NCBI GenBank assembly: GCA_910575815.1
Contig: CAJTFN010000005.1
Coordinates: 142,023 to 206,022, forward strand
Direction of reading: 5' to 3'
DNA length: 64,000 bases
Source of the DNA: Oscillospiraceae bacterium
GTDB taxonomy: Bacteria; Bacillota; Clostridia; Oscillospirales; Oscillospiraceae
How positions within the stretch are numbered: position 1 is the first letter of the stretch; each line of letters begins with the position of its first letter. The position numbers and the translations under genes were made by a program. The notes beneath the pieces are model-generated. The model saw nothing but the letters and a program-made list of their open reading frames with translations, ran no database searches and was not told the origin of the DNA. Positions 36,076-44,700 of this stretch are shown here, piece after piece.

Positions 36076-36096
36076 GTTACTTTCGCAGAAAGTAAC
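36076..36096. repeat. Palindrome before the MobV gene
   Basis: GTTACTTTC and GAAAGTAAC enclose GCA. It lies 36 bp upstream of the relaxase start and may be the relaxase-recognition hairpin or a translational control stem. Confidence 0.6.
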
Positions 36097-36132
36097 AAAG
36101 GCCGCCGCTGGCGCGGCGAAAGGAGTGTTGAT

Positions 36133-37317
36133 TTGAAAAGGACGATTAGCGCGATGGTGGGGCAGGGTTCGGTGAGCCACAACAGCAGGGCGTTCAACGC
36201 CAAGAACACCGACCGGTCACGCTCCCACTTGAATATAACCTACTGCCACGAAAATATCAAGACAGTTTTCCATGAGCTTTTTGACGAGGCCCTCAAGCGG
36301 TACAATGACAAGCGGACCAGGGCAGACCGCAAAATCGAGGACTACTATGAAAAGATACGTTCCAGCAAGCAGGAAAAGCCGTTCCATGAAATCATCCTGC
36401 AAGTGGGCAATAAGGACGACATGAGCGCCGAGGGCGAGGACGGCCAGCTTGCGGCGGCGGTGCTGGACGAGTACATGAGAGGCTTCCAGGAGCGCAACCC
36501 CCAGCTCCGGGTGTTCTCCGCCCACCTCCACATGGACGAGGCCACGCCCCATCTGCACATCGACTTCGTACCGTTCACCACCGGGAGTAAGCGGGGCCTG
36601 GACACAAGGGTATCGCTGAAACAGGCGTTAGCGGCCCAGGGCTTTAAGGGCGGCACCAGGGGTGACACGGAGTGGAGCCAGTGGGTACGTTCTGAAAAGG
36701 AACAGCTTGCCGCTGTGATGGAGCGCCACGGGATAGAGTGGGAGGACAAGGGCACCCATGACAAGCACCTGTCTGTGCTGGACTTCAAAAAGGAGCAGAG
36801 GGCGAAAGAGATTGCCGAGCTGGATGCGGTCAAGGTAAAGAAGCAGGGACAGGTGGAACAGCAGGAGCAGCGTCTAAAGGAGCTGGCCCCAGCTGTGAGG
36901 AACATGGAGCAGTTGGCGGCGCAGTTCTCCGACGACCCGGAGCGGATTTTGCCGGAGCCTGGGCCGTTGGAGAGCGCCAAGTCCTACCGGGAGAAGAAAG
37001 CCAAGCCCTTGCTTGCCAAGATCGTCAAGGTGCTGCGCTCCGTCTACCGGGCCTATGTCGAGTTGAAAGGGAAGTATGAGCGTTTGCAGGGGGACTATGG
37101 ACGGGCCAGGGAGGGTAACGCCAACCTGTCCGAACGCTTGCAGGAGGTGAAGATGGAGAACAAGGCCCTGCGGGGGACAGTTGCCGACTTTGAGCGGGTC
37201 AAGCGGGCGTTTGGCCCGGAGGAAGTAGAGAGGGCCGTGGAGGACGCAAAACGCCGGGAGGCGCAAGAGCGGGAGCAGAAGAAAGCAAAACGGAAGTTCA
37301 GCCGGGGGGCGAGGTAA
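36133..37317 (+). CDS. mobV: MobV-family relaxase (Pre/Mob type)
   Basis: 394 aa from a TTG at 36133 with AAAGGAG upstream; no better ATG lies near. The relaxase nicks oriT and covalently carries one strand to the recipient. The three-histidine motif HLHMDEATPHLHIDFVP near residue 135 is the MobV signature, preceded by an N-terminal region HLNITYCHENIK with the candidate nucleophile. The C-terminal half (210-394) is strongly charged and coiled-coil-like, with EQQEQRLKEL and LQEVKMENKALRGT heptads. Confidence 0.92.
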   Translation: MKRTISAMVGQGSVSHNSRAFNAKNTDRSRSHLNITYCHENIKTVFHELFDEALKRYNDKRTRADRKIEDYYEKIRSSKQEKPFHEIILQVGNKDDMSAEGEDGQLAAAVLDEYMRGFQERNPQLRVFSAHLHMDEATPHLHIDFVPFTTGSKRGLDTRVSLKQALAAQGFKGGTRGDTEWSQWVRSEKEQLAAVMERHGIEWEDKGTHDKHLSVLDFKKEQRAKEIAELDAVKVKKQGQVEQQEQRLKELAPAVRNMEQLAAQFSDDPERILPEPGPLESAKSYREKKAKPLLAKIVKVLRSVYRAYVELKGKYERLQGDYGRAREGNANLSERLQEVKMENKALRGTVADFERVKRAFGPEEVERAVEDAKRREAQEREQKKAKRKFSRGAR

Positions 37318-37362
37318 CGGACAGCGGGAGGGCGCTCCAGTGGGTGCCCTCCTGATTTATGC

Positions 37363-37391
37363 TTGTCAGCAGGGCTTTTGGGTGCTATAAT
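37363..37391 (+). promoter_or_regulatory. Promoter of traX
   Basis: TTGTCA (37363-37368) and TATAAT (37386-37391) are 17 bp apart. A stem GGAGGGCGCTCC/GGGTGCCCTCC (37327-37352) just upstream resembles the cassette at 38555-38618 beyond the right end of the element. Confidence 0.75.
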
Positions 37392-37430
37392 ATACAAAGA
37401 GAAACTCAAAATTGCGGAGGCATCGCTTTA

Positions 37431-38273
37431 ATGAAAGAAAAATTAGCATTTTTAAGCAAAGCAAACAAAAAGTTAGAAAAAGTTCAGTTGCTTACGGGGG
37501 ATAGCCTAAAAATCATCGCTTGCATTTCCATGTTTATAGACCATTTTAGCAAGATTTTTCTTGGCGCTATTTTGACTAAATTGTTTTGGATGTCTGAAAA
37601 CGGCGAAATACCTTTTGAACAGTATCAATCTATTAGTGATTTTGTAAGATTAAGGCTTTACGCTATTGGCACGATTGCCTTTCCAATTTTTTGTTTTCTT
37701 TTGGTGGAGGGGTTTGTTTATACAAAGAATAGAAAGCGTTACATAGGCTCTATGCTGATATTTGCTTTTATTTCTGAACTTCCATTTGATTTGGGCTTTT
37801 TCAGCGAATTATCAAGCAGATATGGGACATTTCCTTTCTATTTTTCTTATCAGAATGTTTTCTTTACGTTATTTTTAGGACTGGTCTGTTTATCTATTTT
37901 AGAGAAAATTCCGAATTTTGAAAAAGGGAAAAGCCGAAAAGAAAACATTAAAGCGGCGTTGCTACAATTTGGAACTGTTGCAATAGTGGCAGTTGTGGCA
38001 GATTTTTTGAAATGCGATTATGGCAGTATGGGTATCATTTTTATAGCCGGATTTTACTTTCTCCGGGAAAATCGCATTTTGCAAATACTGGGATTCCTTA
38101 TTTTGTATATAGCAACTACGGGTAATCAGCCGACAATCTGCACCATGATTGCTGTGTTTCTAATTCTGCTTTATAACGGGACACGAGGGAAACTAAAGTT
38201 GAAATATTTCTTTTATTGGTTTTATCCAGCCCATATACTTTTCCTATATGGCATGACGCTATTATTACCGTGA
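37431..38273 (+). CDS. traX: TraX-family membrane protein
   Basis: 280 aa from ATG 37431, CGGAGG upstream. Eight or so hydrophobic helices with the TraX landmarks: LKIIACISMFIDHF near 22, AFPIFCFLLVEGF near 80 and PFDLGFF near 118, then the C-terminal WFYPAHILFLYG. TraX acetylates F-pilin in Enterobacteria; in Firmicutes elements the substrate is unknown. It is much richer in A and T than the rest of the element, so it was probably acquired separately. A terminator follows directly. Confidence 0.9.
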   Translation: MKEKLAFLSKANKKLEKVQLLTGDSLKIIACISMFIDHFSKIFLGAILTKLFWMSENGEIPFEQYQSISDFVRLRLYAIGTIAFPIFCFLLVEGFVYTKNRKRYIGSMLIFAFISELPFDLGFFSELSSRYGTFPFYFSYQNVFFTLFLGLVCLSILEKIPNFEKGKSRKENIKAALLQFGTVAIVAVVADFLKCDYGSMGIIFIAGFYFLRENRILQILGFLILYIATTGNQPTICTMIAVFLILLYNGTRGKLKLKYFFYWFYPAHILFLYGMTLLLP

Positions 38274-38281
38274 AACTATCG

Positions 38282-38322
38282 AAAAGGTGGGGAGGAATGT
38301 AGTTGCATTTCCCCACCTTTTG
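38282..38322 (+). terminator. Terminator of traX
   Basis: AAAAGGTGGGGA pairs with TTCCCCACCTTTT across about 16 nt. Confidence 0.85.
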
Positions 38323-38385
38323 TGCTACCATAGAAGTTACAAACCAGCAGAACAAAGAGTAAACCCTCTCTCCCGTTATCACCGC

Positions 38386-38403
38386 TGATAACAATTTGAT
38401 AAC
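38386..38403 (+). repeat. Right arm-type repeat of the element
   Basis: TGATAACAATTTGATAAC matches the left copy (32093-32110) at 17 of 18 positions in the same orientation. Confidence 0.6.
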
Positions 38404-38505
38404 AGCCCATCGTATAGGCTGGATAATATGGATATATCAAATAATCAAAAGAACAGGGCATCATATTTCTAAAGCAAAATCCGTTAGAATATGATACCCA
38501 GCAAC

Positions 38506-38517
38506 GAGTGGGAATAA
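38506..38517 (+). repeat. attR core
   Basis: GAGTGGGAATAA repeats the guaA end; it marks the right boundary of the element. Sequence after it should be the original guaA downstream flank. Confidence 0.75.
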
Positions 38518-38589
38518 TTTCTATTTTCTCGCAGTCCGAAATTACAAAAAGTAAGAGGGCACTCCTTGGAGTGCCCTCCTGATTTATAT

Positions 38590-38618
38590 TTGCCGGCGGG
38601 TGCGGTTGTTACTATAAT
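38590..38618 (+). promoter_or_regulatory. Promoter left in front of decayed genes
   Basis: TTGCCG (38590-38595) and TATAAT (38613-38618), 17-bp spacing, follow a GAGGGCACTCC/GGAGTGCCCTC hairpin. The cassette resembles the one before traX, including an identical TGCCCTCCTGATTTAT. Confidence 0.6.
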
Positions 38619-38619
38619 A

Positions 38620-38780
38620 AGAGCGGCAAATCGGGATCGTTTTTTGCAGGGGGAATTGCTTCTCCATGGTGAACATGCCGTCGAATTTGAGTTGATCGAC
38701 ACCTCCGGGATGCACATTTCGCACTGTGTCGGATGTAATTATTGCTGGTTGCATTTCCCTGCCTTTTGTGGTACGATTCT
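38620..38780 (+). pseudogene. Fragment of a flavodoxin-like FMN reductase
   Basis: VEFELIDTSGMHISHCVGCNYCWL is the middle of an NADPH-dependent FMN reductase/iron-sulfur flavoprotein, with its CxxCxxC-type motif. The FMN-binding N-terminus and the C-terminal half are missing. The frame runs straight into the thymidylate-synthase-like remnant, so a deletion fused the two. Confidence 0.75.
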
Positions 38781-38814
38781 TGATACTAAAAAGTGGGAGT
38801 GCGAAAACACACCT

Positions 38815-39468
38815 ATGAACGATATGGGCTTGCTTTCCAGTCTCGGAGAAGCTTGGGCATCGGCATTACAGACGCTTTACAAAGAGAGCCCTGTCACCGA
38901 ATACACGGAGAACACGGGAGATTTTTTCAGCGTGAAAGAGGTCTTCGCGTTGACCTTCGCCGTGGCAAGCGCCAGTCTCCCCGACGCGAGCATAAGAACG
39001 GCATAAGGTTCAAGCGGAATACGACTGGATGGTACGAAATTTCACGGCACAGGAAAACGTCAAGGAACTCCATGACGAACATTCCTGCGCGTCCCGCTTG
39101 TTCTCCTGCATGGGGCGGCAGGACCAGATCCGATGGGTTATCGATCGTCCGAAGGCTCCCCCCACACCCGGCCGGCAACCGTGACCGCCTTTGAACCCTT
39201 GACCGACGAGGGGTACATTCCCTGCGTGAGCCTGTTGGATTTCCAAGAGGAAGCCGGAAAGCTGAATCCGACCGTCTATTGCCGCGCCTTGGATTTTGGC
39301 TGCAAGACACACATAAATCTCGTTATGCCCTATACCATCCTGCAAACCGTCTCGGAACAAGCAGGACTGCCAGCTGGTCAGCTGACCGTGCTGGTTAAAT
39401 CTGCCCACTATTATCCGCAGGACAAGGGAAACGTAAAGGGAATCTTGGAAGCGGAGGGCGCGGTTTAA
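38815..39468 (+). pseudogene. Thymidylate-synthase-like gene with two compensating frameshifts
   Basis: The three pieces give one coherent protein of about 217 codons: LLSSLGEAWASALQTLYKES and FFSVKEVFALTF (frame A, stop at 39004-39006), YDWMVRNFTAQENV and HDEHSCASRLFSCMG then WVIDR (shifted frame, about 39007-39160), and YIPCVSLLDFQEEAGKL, RALDFGCKTHINLVMPYTIL then VKSAHYYPQD (frame A again). The last part matches the C-terminal core of thymidylate synthase-fold enzymes. The second shift lies at a run of six C residues. It may be a decayed TS-fold protein of unknown role rather than true ThyA. A terminator closes it. Confidence 0.7.
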
Positions 39469-39479
39469 AAGCGCCCTCC
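39453..39479 (+). terminator. Hairpin after the TS-like remnant
   Basis: GGAGGGCGC and GCGCCCTCC pair across GGTTTAAAA and overlap the stop codon of the remnant. No T-run follows. Confidence 0.6.
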
Positions 39480-39618
39480 TGCTCCCCTCGGGCTTGCCTG
39501 CGGAAGGCCCTCTCCAATCCGCCGGAACCACCCGAAAATCCCGGAGACAAGCCTCCTCCCGCAGTCTGCCCGCGAAATATCCCGGACAAAACGTCCGGTT
39601 TACCAAGGAGGGAGCTTG

Positions 39619-40158
39619 ATGTTCAACGACGGAAGAAGCAAACGGGTCCTCTTCCTGGCCCACTGCCTTCTAAACCAAAACGCCATCTCCGACGGCACCG
39701 CCGTCTGCCCCGCGTCTTACCGGGAACTCCTCCGTGTCCTTTTGGACGCGGAGGTGGGCATCCTTCAAATGCCCTGCCCGGAGCTTTGCTGCCTGGGGCT
39801 GGACCGGGGAGACCCTCGCGGCGGGGAGCGTCCGGTCACGGTGGAAAACTCCCGCATCCGCCGCTCCCTGGGCGAATCCCCTGCCAGGGAGCGTCTGGAC
39901 GCTCTGGCTAAGGATGTGATTCGTCAGATTCTGGAATACCATCGCCACGGATTTGCGGTTCTCGGAATTGTCGGAGTCAACCGTTCCCCCAGCTGCGGCG
40001 TGGACACAACCTCGGACCAGGACCTGGAGCTTCCCGGCAAGGGTCTCTTTCTGGAGGCGCTCTCCCAACGGCTGGCGGAAGAAAAGCTGACGGTTCCCCT
40101 GCTGGGCCTTCGGGGGCCGGAGGAGGCCGCCGAAGCCATCCGCGCCTTACTGCCCTGA
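39619..40158 (+). CDS. TudS/DUF523-like thiouracil-desulfurase family protein
   Basis: 179 aa from ATG 39619, AAGGAGGGAG upstream. Members of this family use an Fe-S cluster held by conserved cysteines for desulfuration of thiolated bases, though most are uncharacterised. Visible candidates are the early Cys in FLAHCLLNQNAISDG, MPCPELCCLGLDRGDPRG near 52 and NRSPSCGVDTT near 121. It lies 30 bp before trmB in the same direction, so both may be co-transcribed and tied to tRNA or nucleobase metabolism. The precise substrate is unknown. Confidence 0.72.
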   Translation: MFNDGRSKRVLFLAHCLLNQNAISDGTAVCPASYRELLRVLLDAEVGILQMPCPELCCLGLDRGDPRGGERPVTVENSRIRRSLGESPARERLDALAKDVIRQILEYHRHGFAVLGIVGVNRSPSCGVDTTSDQDLELPGKGLFLEALSQRLAEEKLTVPLLGLRGPEEAAEAIRALLP

Positions 40159-40188
40159 CCAAACTACATTCACGGAGGACATTCCCCT

Positions 40189-41223
40189 ATGCGCATGCGG
40201 AAAAAGAAGAATCTGATTCCCCGGATGGAGCGCTGCGGCGACCGTCTGATTCAAAACCCCTATGACCGCCCCGGCCACTGGCGGGAGCTGATGCCCCAGG
40301 CCCGGGAGCTTCACCTGGAGCTGGGCTGCGGCAAGGGCCGCTTTACCGCCGGAACCGCCGCCGCGGAGCCGGACGTGCTGTTTCTGGCAGTGGAGATGGT
40401 GCCGGACGCCATGGTGGTGGCCATGGAGCGCTGCGTCAACGCGGGGCTGGAGAACGTCTGGTTCATCAGCGCCAACGCGGACCAGCTGCCCTACTTCTTC
40501 ACCCCCGGCGAGGTGGACCGTATCTACGTCAACTTCTGCGACCCCTGGCCCAGCGGACGCCACGCCAAACGGCGGCTGACTCACGGGAACTTCTTGAAGC
40601 TCTACCGGCAGGTTTTGAAGCCGGGGGGACAGATTCACTTCAAAACAGATAACCAGCCCCTCTTCGAGTTCTCCGTGGAGGAGCTGCCCCAATTCGGATT
40701 CCAGCTGTCCGAGGTCACGCGGAATCTCCACGAACACGGCCCCGTAGGGGTTATGACGGACTACGAGGCCAAGTTCCACAACCTGGGCCAGCCCATCAAC
40801 CGCTGCGTGGGAACCATGGTGGAGTGGGAGGAGCCCTTCCCCACCACCTTCCGGGCGGTGAAAAACCAGTGGCTGGACGCCTTCGCCGGGGACGTTTCGG
40901 AAGCAGACCTGGGGAAGCACGTGCTGGCAGATGGAAATTACCTCTGGCATATCTTCTCCTGGAAGCTGGTCCCCTGCCTGGAGGGCGACGGCGCCCGGGA
41001 GGCCCTGGCGGCTCTGCCCGCCGGGAAGGTCTATCTCTTTTACGAGGGAAAGTGGAACGACCTTCCCTACGTGAAACCGGTGGAGCTGCCCTTGGCGGCG
41101 AACTTTTTTGAGGACCTCCACGACGTCTACCTGGTGGATAAGGATTTCACCTGGACCTATGTCCACACCCACGAGAAATCCTGCGGGCCCTACTTTTTCC
41201 GGCTGGAGAACCGCATTTCCTAA
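40189..41223 (+). CDS. trmB: tRNA (guanine-N7-)-methyltransferase with extra C-terminal domain
   Basis: 344 aa; ordinary bacterial TrmB has about 215. It methylates G46 of tRNA with S-adenosylmethionine. The SAM site HLELGCGKGRFTAG lies near 40, and the catalytic/tRNA region IYVNFCDPWPSGRHAKRRLTH near 112 and GGQIHFKTDNQPLFEF near 147 are intact. Beyond residue 215 a 125-residue domain (KNQWLDAFAGDV...FSWKLVPCLEGDG...YEGKWNDLPYVKPVELP...FFRLENRIS) is added in frame. I do not recognise it. CGGAGGA precedes the ATG. Confidence 0.92.
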   Translation: MRMRKKKNLIPRMERCGDRLIQNPYDRPGHWRELMPQARELHLELGCGKGRFTAGTAAAEPDVLFLAVEMVPDAMVVAMERCVNAGLENVWFISANADQLPYFFTPGEVDRIYVNFCDPWPSGRHAKRRLTHGNFLKLYRQVLKPGGQIHFKTDNQPLFEFSVEELPQFGFQLSEVTRNLHEHGPVGVMTDYEAKFHNLGQPINRCVGTMVEWEEPFPTTFRAVKNQWLDAFAGDVSEADLGKHVLADGNYLWHIFSWKLVPCLEGDGAREALAALPAGKVYLFYEGKWNDLPYVKPVELPLAANFFEDLHDVYLVDKDFTWTYVHTHEKSCGPYFFRLENRIS

Positions 41224-41305
41224 GCATCCCCCCACATTCTGAAAAACCGCCGCCTGAATGGGGCGGTGACGTAAGAAAACATTCTAAGCGAGGGTCGGCG
41301 TAGTG

Positions 41306-41698
41306 TTAAGCTGCGCCGACTTTCGCATTATTTTTGTCTTGGGCAGTTTGGGATTGCTCCCGCGCTCCCTCAAAATCAAACGCACCAATGAAGTTATAGA
41401 CGATTTCAATTTCCCGGATTTTCACCCGCTTCTGCTGTTCGTCGGTCGTGTAGGTTTCGGACACCCTGATCTGTTCCACGAACTCACGCAGGATGGTGGC
41501 GTCAAGCTGGGTCATGTCCGTGTACTTCTTCACCACAGAAATGAACTTCCTGACGTTGGTTTTCTTCTGCTCCTGTTGCTTCACTTCCCGCCCCAGGGTT
41601 TCCACGACGGCCTTTAACTGTGCCTGCTCCTGTTCATAGTCGCGGGATAGCTTGATAAACCGTTCATCGGACAGTTTGCCGGAAATATTGTCCTCAGA
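41306..41698 (-). pseudogene. C-terminal fragment of a large serine recombinase (DUF4368)
   Basis: About 130 codons (NISGKLSDERFIKLSRDYEQ through VRKFISVVKKYTDMTQLDAT and FVEQIRVSE) match the tail of TnpX-like recombinases. The catalytic N-terminus and recombinase domain are absent. The fragment ends at a hairpin (GTCGGCG/CGCCGAC, near 41294-41322). It marks the scar of an excised or decayed Tn4451/Tn916-like element. Confidence 0.82.
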
Positions 41699-41723
41699 GA
41701 GCCCTTGTCAAGGGTAAATTTCA

Positions 41724-41767
41724 AAATGCAGACCGTCTGCCACAATCAGAGCGAACGGTCTGCATTT
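41724..41767 (-). terminator. Hairpin terminating the SLH-protein gene
   Basis: AAATGCAGACCGT and ACGGTCTGCATTT form a 13-bp stem with an 18-nt loop, 17 bp downstream of the minus-strand stop codon. Confidence 0.75.
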
Positions 41768-41783
41768 CACATCTACTCAGATA

Positions 41784-44700
41784 TCATCTTGTCAGAAAAT
41801 TCTTCAACATCTGCGCCACCTGCGCCCGTGTTGCCAGTCCCTGGGGGCCTAACCGCCCGTCGCCATAGCCGTTCATGACGCCCTTCTCCACAGCCCAGCA
41901 CAGGGCCTCCAGCGCGTAGCCGCCGGCCTTGTCCGCGTCAGGGAAATGCAGTTCCTTATCCGTGGCGGCCGGACTTCCCGCATACCGCCACAGCATGACG
42001 GCCAGCTGTTCACGGGTGATGTTGTCATTGGGGCCGAACATTCCGTTGCCATAGCCGCAAATGATTCCCTGGCTGGTGGCCCAGCGGATCGCCTCGGTGT
42101 ACCATGCGCCGTCTGCCACGTCACGGTACTGCAACAGATAATTGACAAGCGGCCTGCCCTCCCTGTTAAAGAGGATCTGAACAAATTGGGCGCGGGTAAG
42201 GTTATCATTCGGCCCAAAGGTCCCGTTGCCGTAACCGTTCATCAGACCGTTCCGCAGAACATAGTCCACCGCTTCATGATACCAGGTTCCCACGGGGCCA
42301 AGATCGGTGAACCTGCGGGAGGGGCAATCCACTCCTCCGTCACAGGGCCCTTCCGTGCCGTCTGGAAGGGGCGCGAAGGCCGCCTTTACCGTTACGGCGC
42401 TGCCGGGCATGGTGAAGGTGTATTTGCCTCCGCCCTGGGCCGTCAGCTTGATCCCGTTCCCCTGGCTGCTGGTGACGGTCAGAGCATCCAGCCCGCAGCC
42501 GCTGTCCGGGGAGGCGGTCAGGGTGACGGTGCTGCCGCTGCTGGCTCTGGTGCGGTCGGAGGTCACTTTGCCATGCTCCGACTCCTCCACCGTAATGGCG
42601 TAGGCGCTGGAGTTCCAGCCGCCGCCCGAGGAGTGCGGGGAGTGCGAGGGCTGCGAGGGTTCTGAGGGGGTTGAGGGTCCTGACGGTTCCGAGGGCTTCG
42701 GGGGCTCCGGCTGGGGCACGTTGCCGGAGCTGATGTTGAACGGCCCGTTGCCCGGAATGGCAAGGATGGTCCTGCCGTCATAAAATCCCAGATGGAGGTC
42801 CGAGGGCAGATAGCCGTTGGGGATAGAGATGGCTTCTTCCCCTTTGAGGCTCTCCTCAAACGCCGCGCCGGAAGCCTGGCTGACATAGACAATATAATTT
42901 GTGCAGTTTCCCGTAAAGCGTCCGCCGGTGGAAAGCTCAAACGCCTTGTTAAAGCTGCCGCCCGCGCCGCTTAGCTGTACGCCCGTTTGCCCGAAGACCT
43001 CCAGCTCGCCGGAGGGGCCTACGAAAACCTTTCCAGTGTATACGCCGGCGGAACTGTCGCCCGCCTGCCGCGCGGTCAGCTTCCCATATACCGTGACAAC
43101 GGCGTCCACCCCGCCGCTTGAGCTGACGTTGACGCCGCCCAGCGCCTCCACCCGCGCGTCCGCAGCTACCGTCAGGCTGAGGTTATTATTGCCGCTGATG
43201 TTAATAAGCTCCTGCACTGTCAGCTTGCCCGTGCCGGAGAGGGTCAGCGCCGTCTTCTGGGGGTTGCCGCCGCTGACGGCCAGCTCTCCAATGGTACTCT
43301 CCCCCTCCGTCACGATGGTCACCGCGTCGTCCGGGAGTGTCACCTTCTCCGCGTTGAAGCCCTCCTGGAGGGTCAGGGTGTTCGTCTCCGCGTCCCAGCT
43401 GTAGCCCTTGTCCGCGCCGTCTGCGGGAAGGCCGTCCGGGTCGCTGAAATCCAGCGTACCTGCCGGTTCCAGCAATCGCTTGCCCTCATTGGAGTAGGTT
43501 TCCGTAACTTTGTTGCCATCCGCATCCTCTTTTAGTACCTTCACGGTGCCTTCGCCGGTGAGCTTCAGGCCCTCAATGAGAGTCGAAATGCCCTCGCCGC
43601 CGCTGCCCGTTCCCAGCTTTATGGCTACAACGCCATCGTTGACGAGTTTGCCGCCCGGTTCGATTGTCAGAGACGAACCCTCGGAAAGAGTCAGCGTCGA
43701 GCCTGACGGAATCGTCAGCTCTTGGGCGAGGGAGGCGTTTCCGTAGATTTGGCCCTCCAGGCCGGCAAACAAGATTGCGTTTTCCGGTACGACAGCCTCT
43801 GAAACCTTGTCCGCCTTTATCACGCCGCCGGTAATGGCGGTTTCGGTTTTCCCATAAACATCCAGAAGGCTGGCGCCGTGCCATTCGACATATGTTTTGG
43901 AGCCGCTGATGCTGAGACCTTCTGTTGCGTAAAGGCCCGCCTGTCCCCCGTTTCCGGCCACAGAACCGCCGGTAACATTAACATCCCGCGCATAAAGGCC
44001 CGCAACACCCCCGCCTGCTGTTAAGCTGCCGCCAGTGATATGGATCGCCTGGGGACTTGTATCTGGGTCATAGTTATCCTCATTCGGCTGAACAAAAATA
44101 CCGGCAGTTGATTTGCCGACGGCTTTTACCGTTCCGCCGGATATGTTGACGCTTACCGCTCCATAGTTGGGTATTCCAGAAACGAAAATGCCGCAGGATG
44201 TCCCTTGCAGGTCCAGCTTACCGCCGGAGACATTGACTGGTCCCTCAACGATATAAAGCCCATAATCCGCTCCCGAAGCGGTTACAGCCCCCCCGGTCAT
44301 TGTAAACTCGTTCGTTATTTTGCAGAACCCGACATCTGATGTAATCGTTCCTGACTGAACGGTTAGATCTTCTCCTCCAAAACCATATCCTGTGCCCTTG
44401 CCAGTGATTTGAAGCGTGCCCTCTCCCTGAATAATCTGGCAGACCTCATTTTCTATGGCCTGGCCATCCCCGTCTATCCCATGGACCATGGGGTCGAGGT
44501 CGCCCAGAGTTGCAGTGGTCTCCAGGATATTGTCTCCTACCAGGATGATCGTTAATGTAAAGTATGCCGGAAATACAATAACGTCTTTCGTATCGGATTG
44601 AATGTAGCAGTTTGTCAATGTCAGAGTACCGCTTTTGGGTCCGGTAATCTCCCAGTTCCAGCCCTCATCTTCGGTCTTATCTGTGCTGGCTGAGAACTCT

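Larger units (their letters stand above)
32022..38517 (+). mobile_element. 6.5-kb integrative mobilizable element at the guaA 3' end
   Basis: The last bases of guaA, GAGTGGGAATGA (32022-32033), recur as GAGTGGGAATAA at 38506-38517, flanking a module of regulator, xis, int, mobC-like, RepA-like ATPase, MobV relaxase and traX. A TGATAAC-R-ATTTGATAAC motif sits just inside both ends (32093-32110 and 38386-38403), as integrase arm sites do. It carries relaxase and integrase but no conjugation pore, so it would move with a helper. No cargo genes are evident. The 3' end of guaA is a known integration site for genomic islands. Confidence 0.85.
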
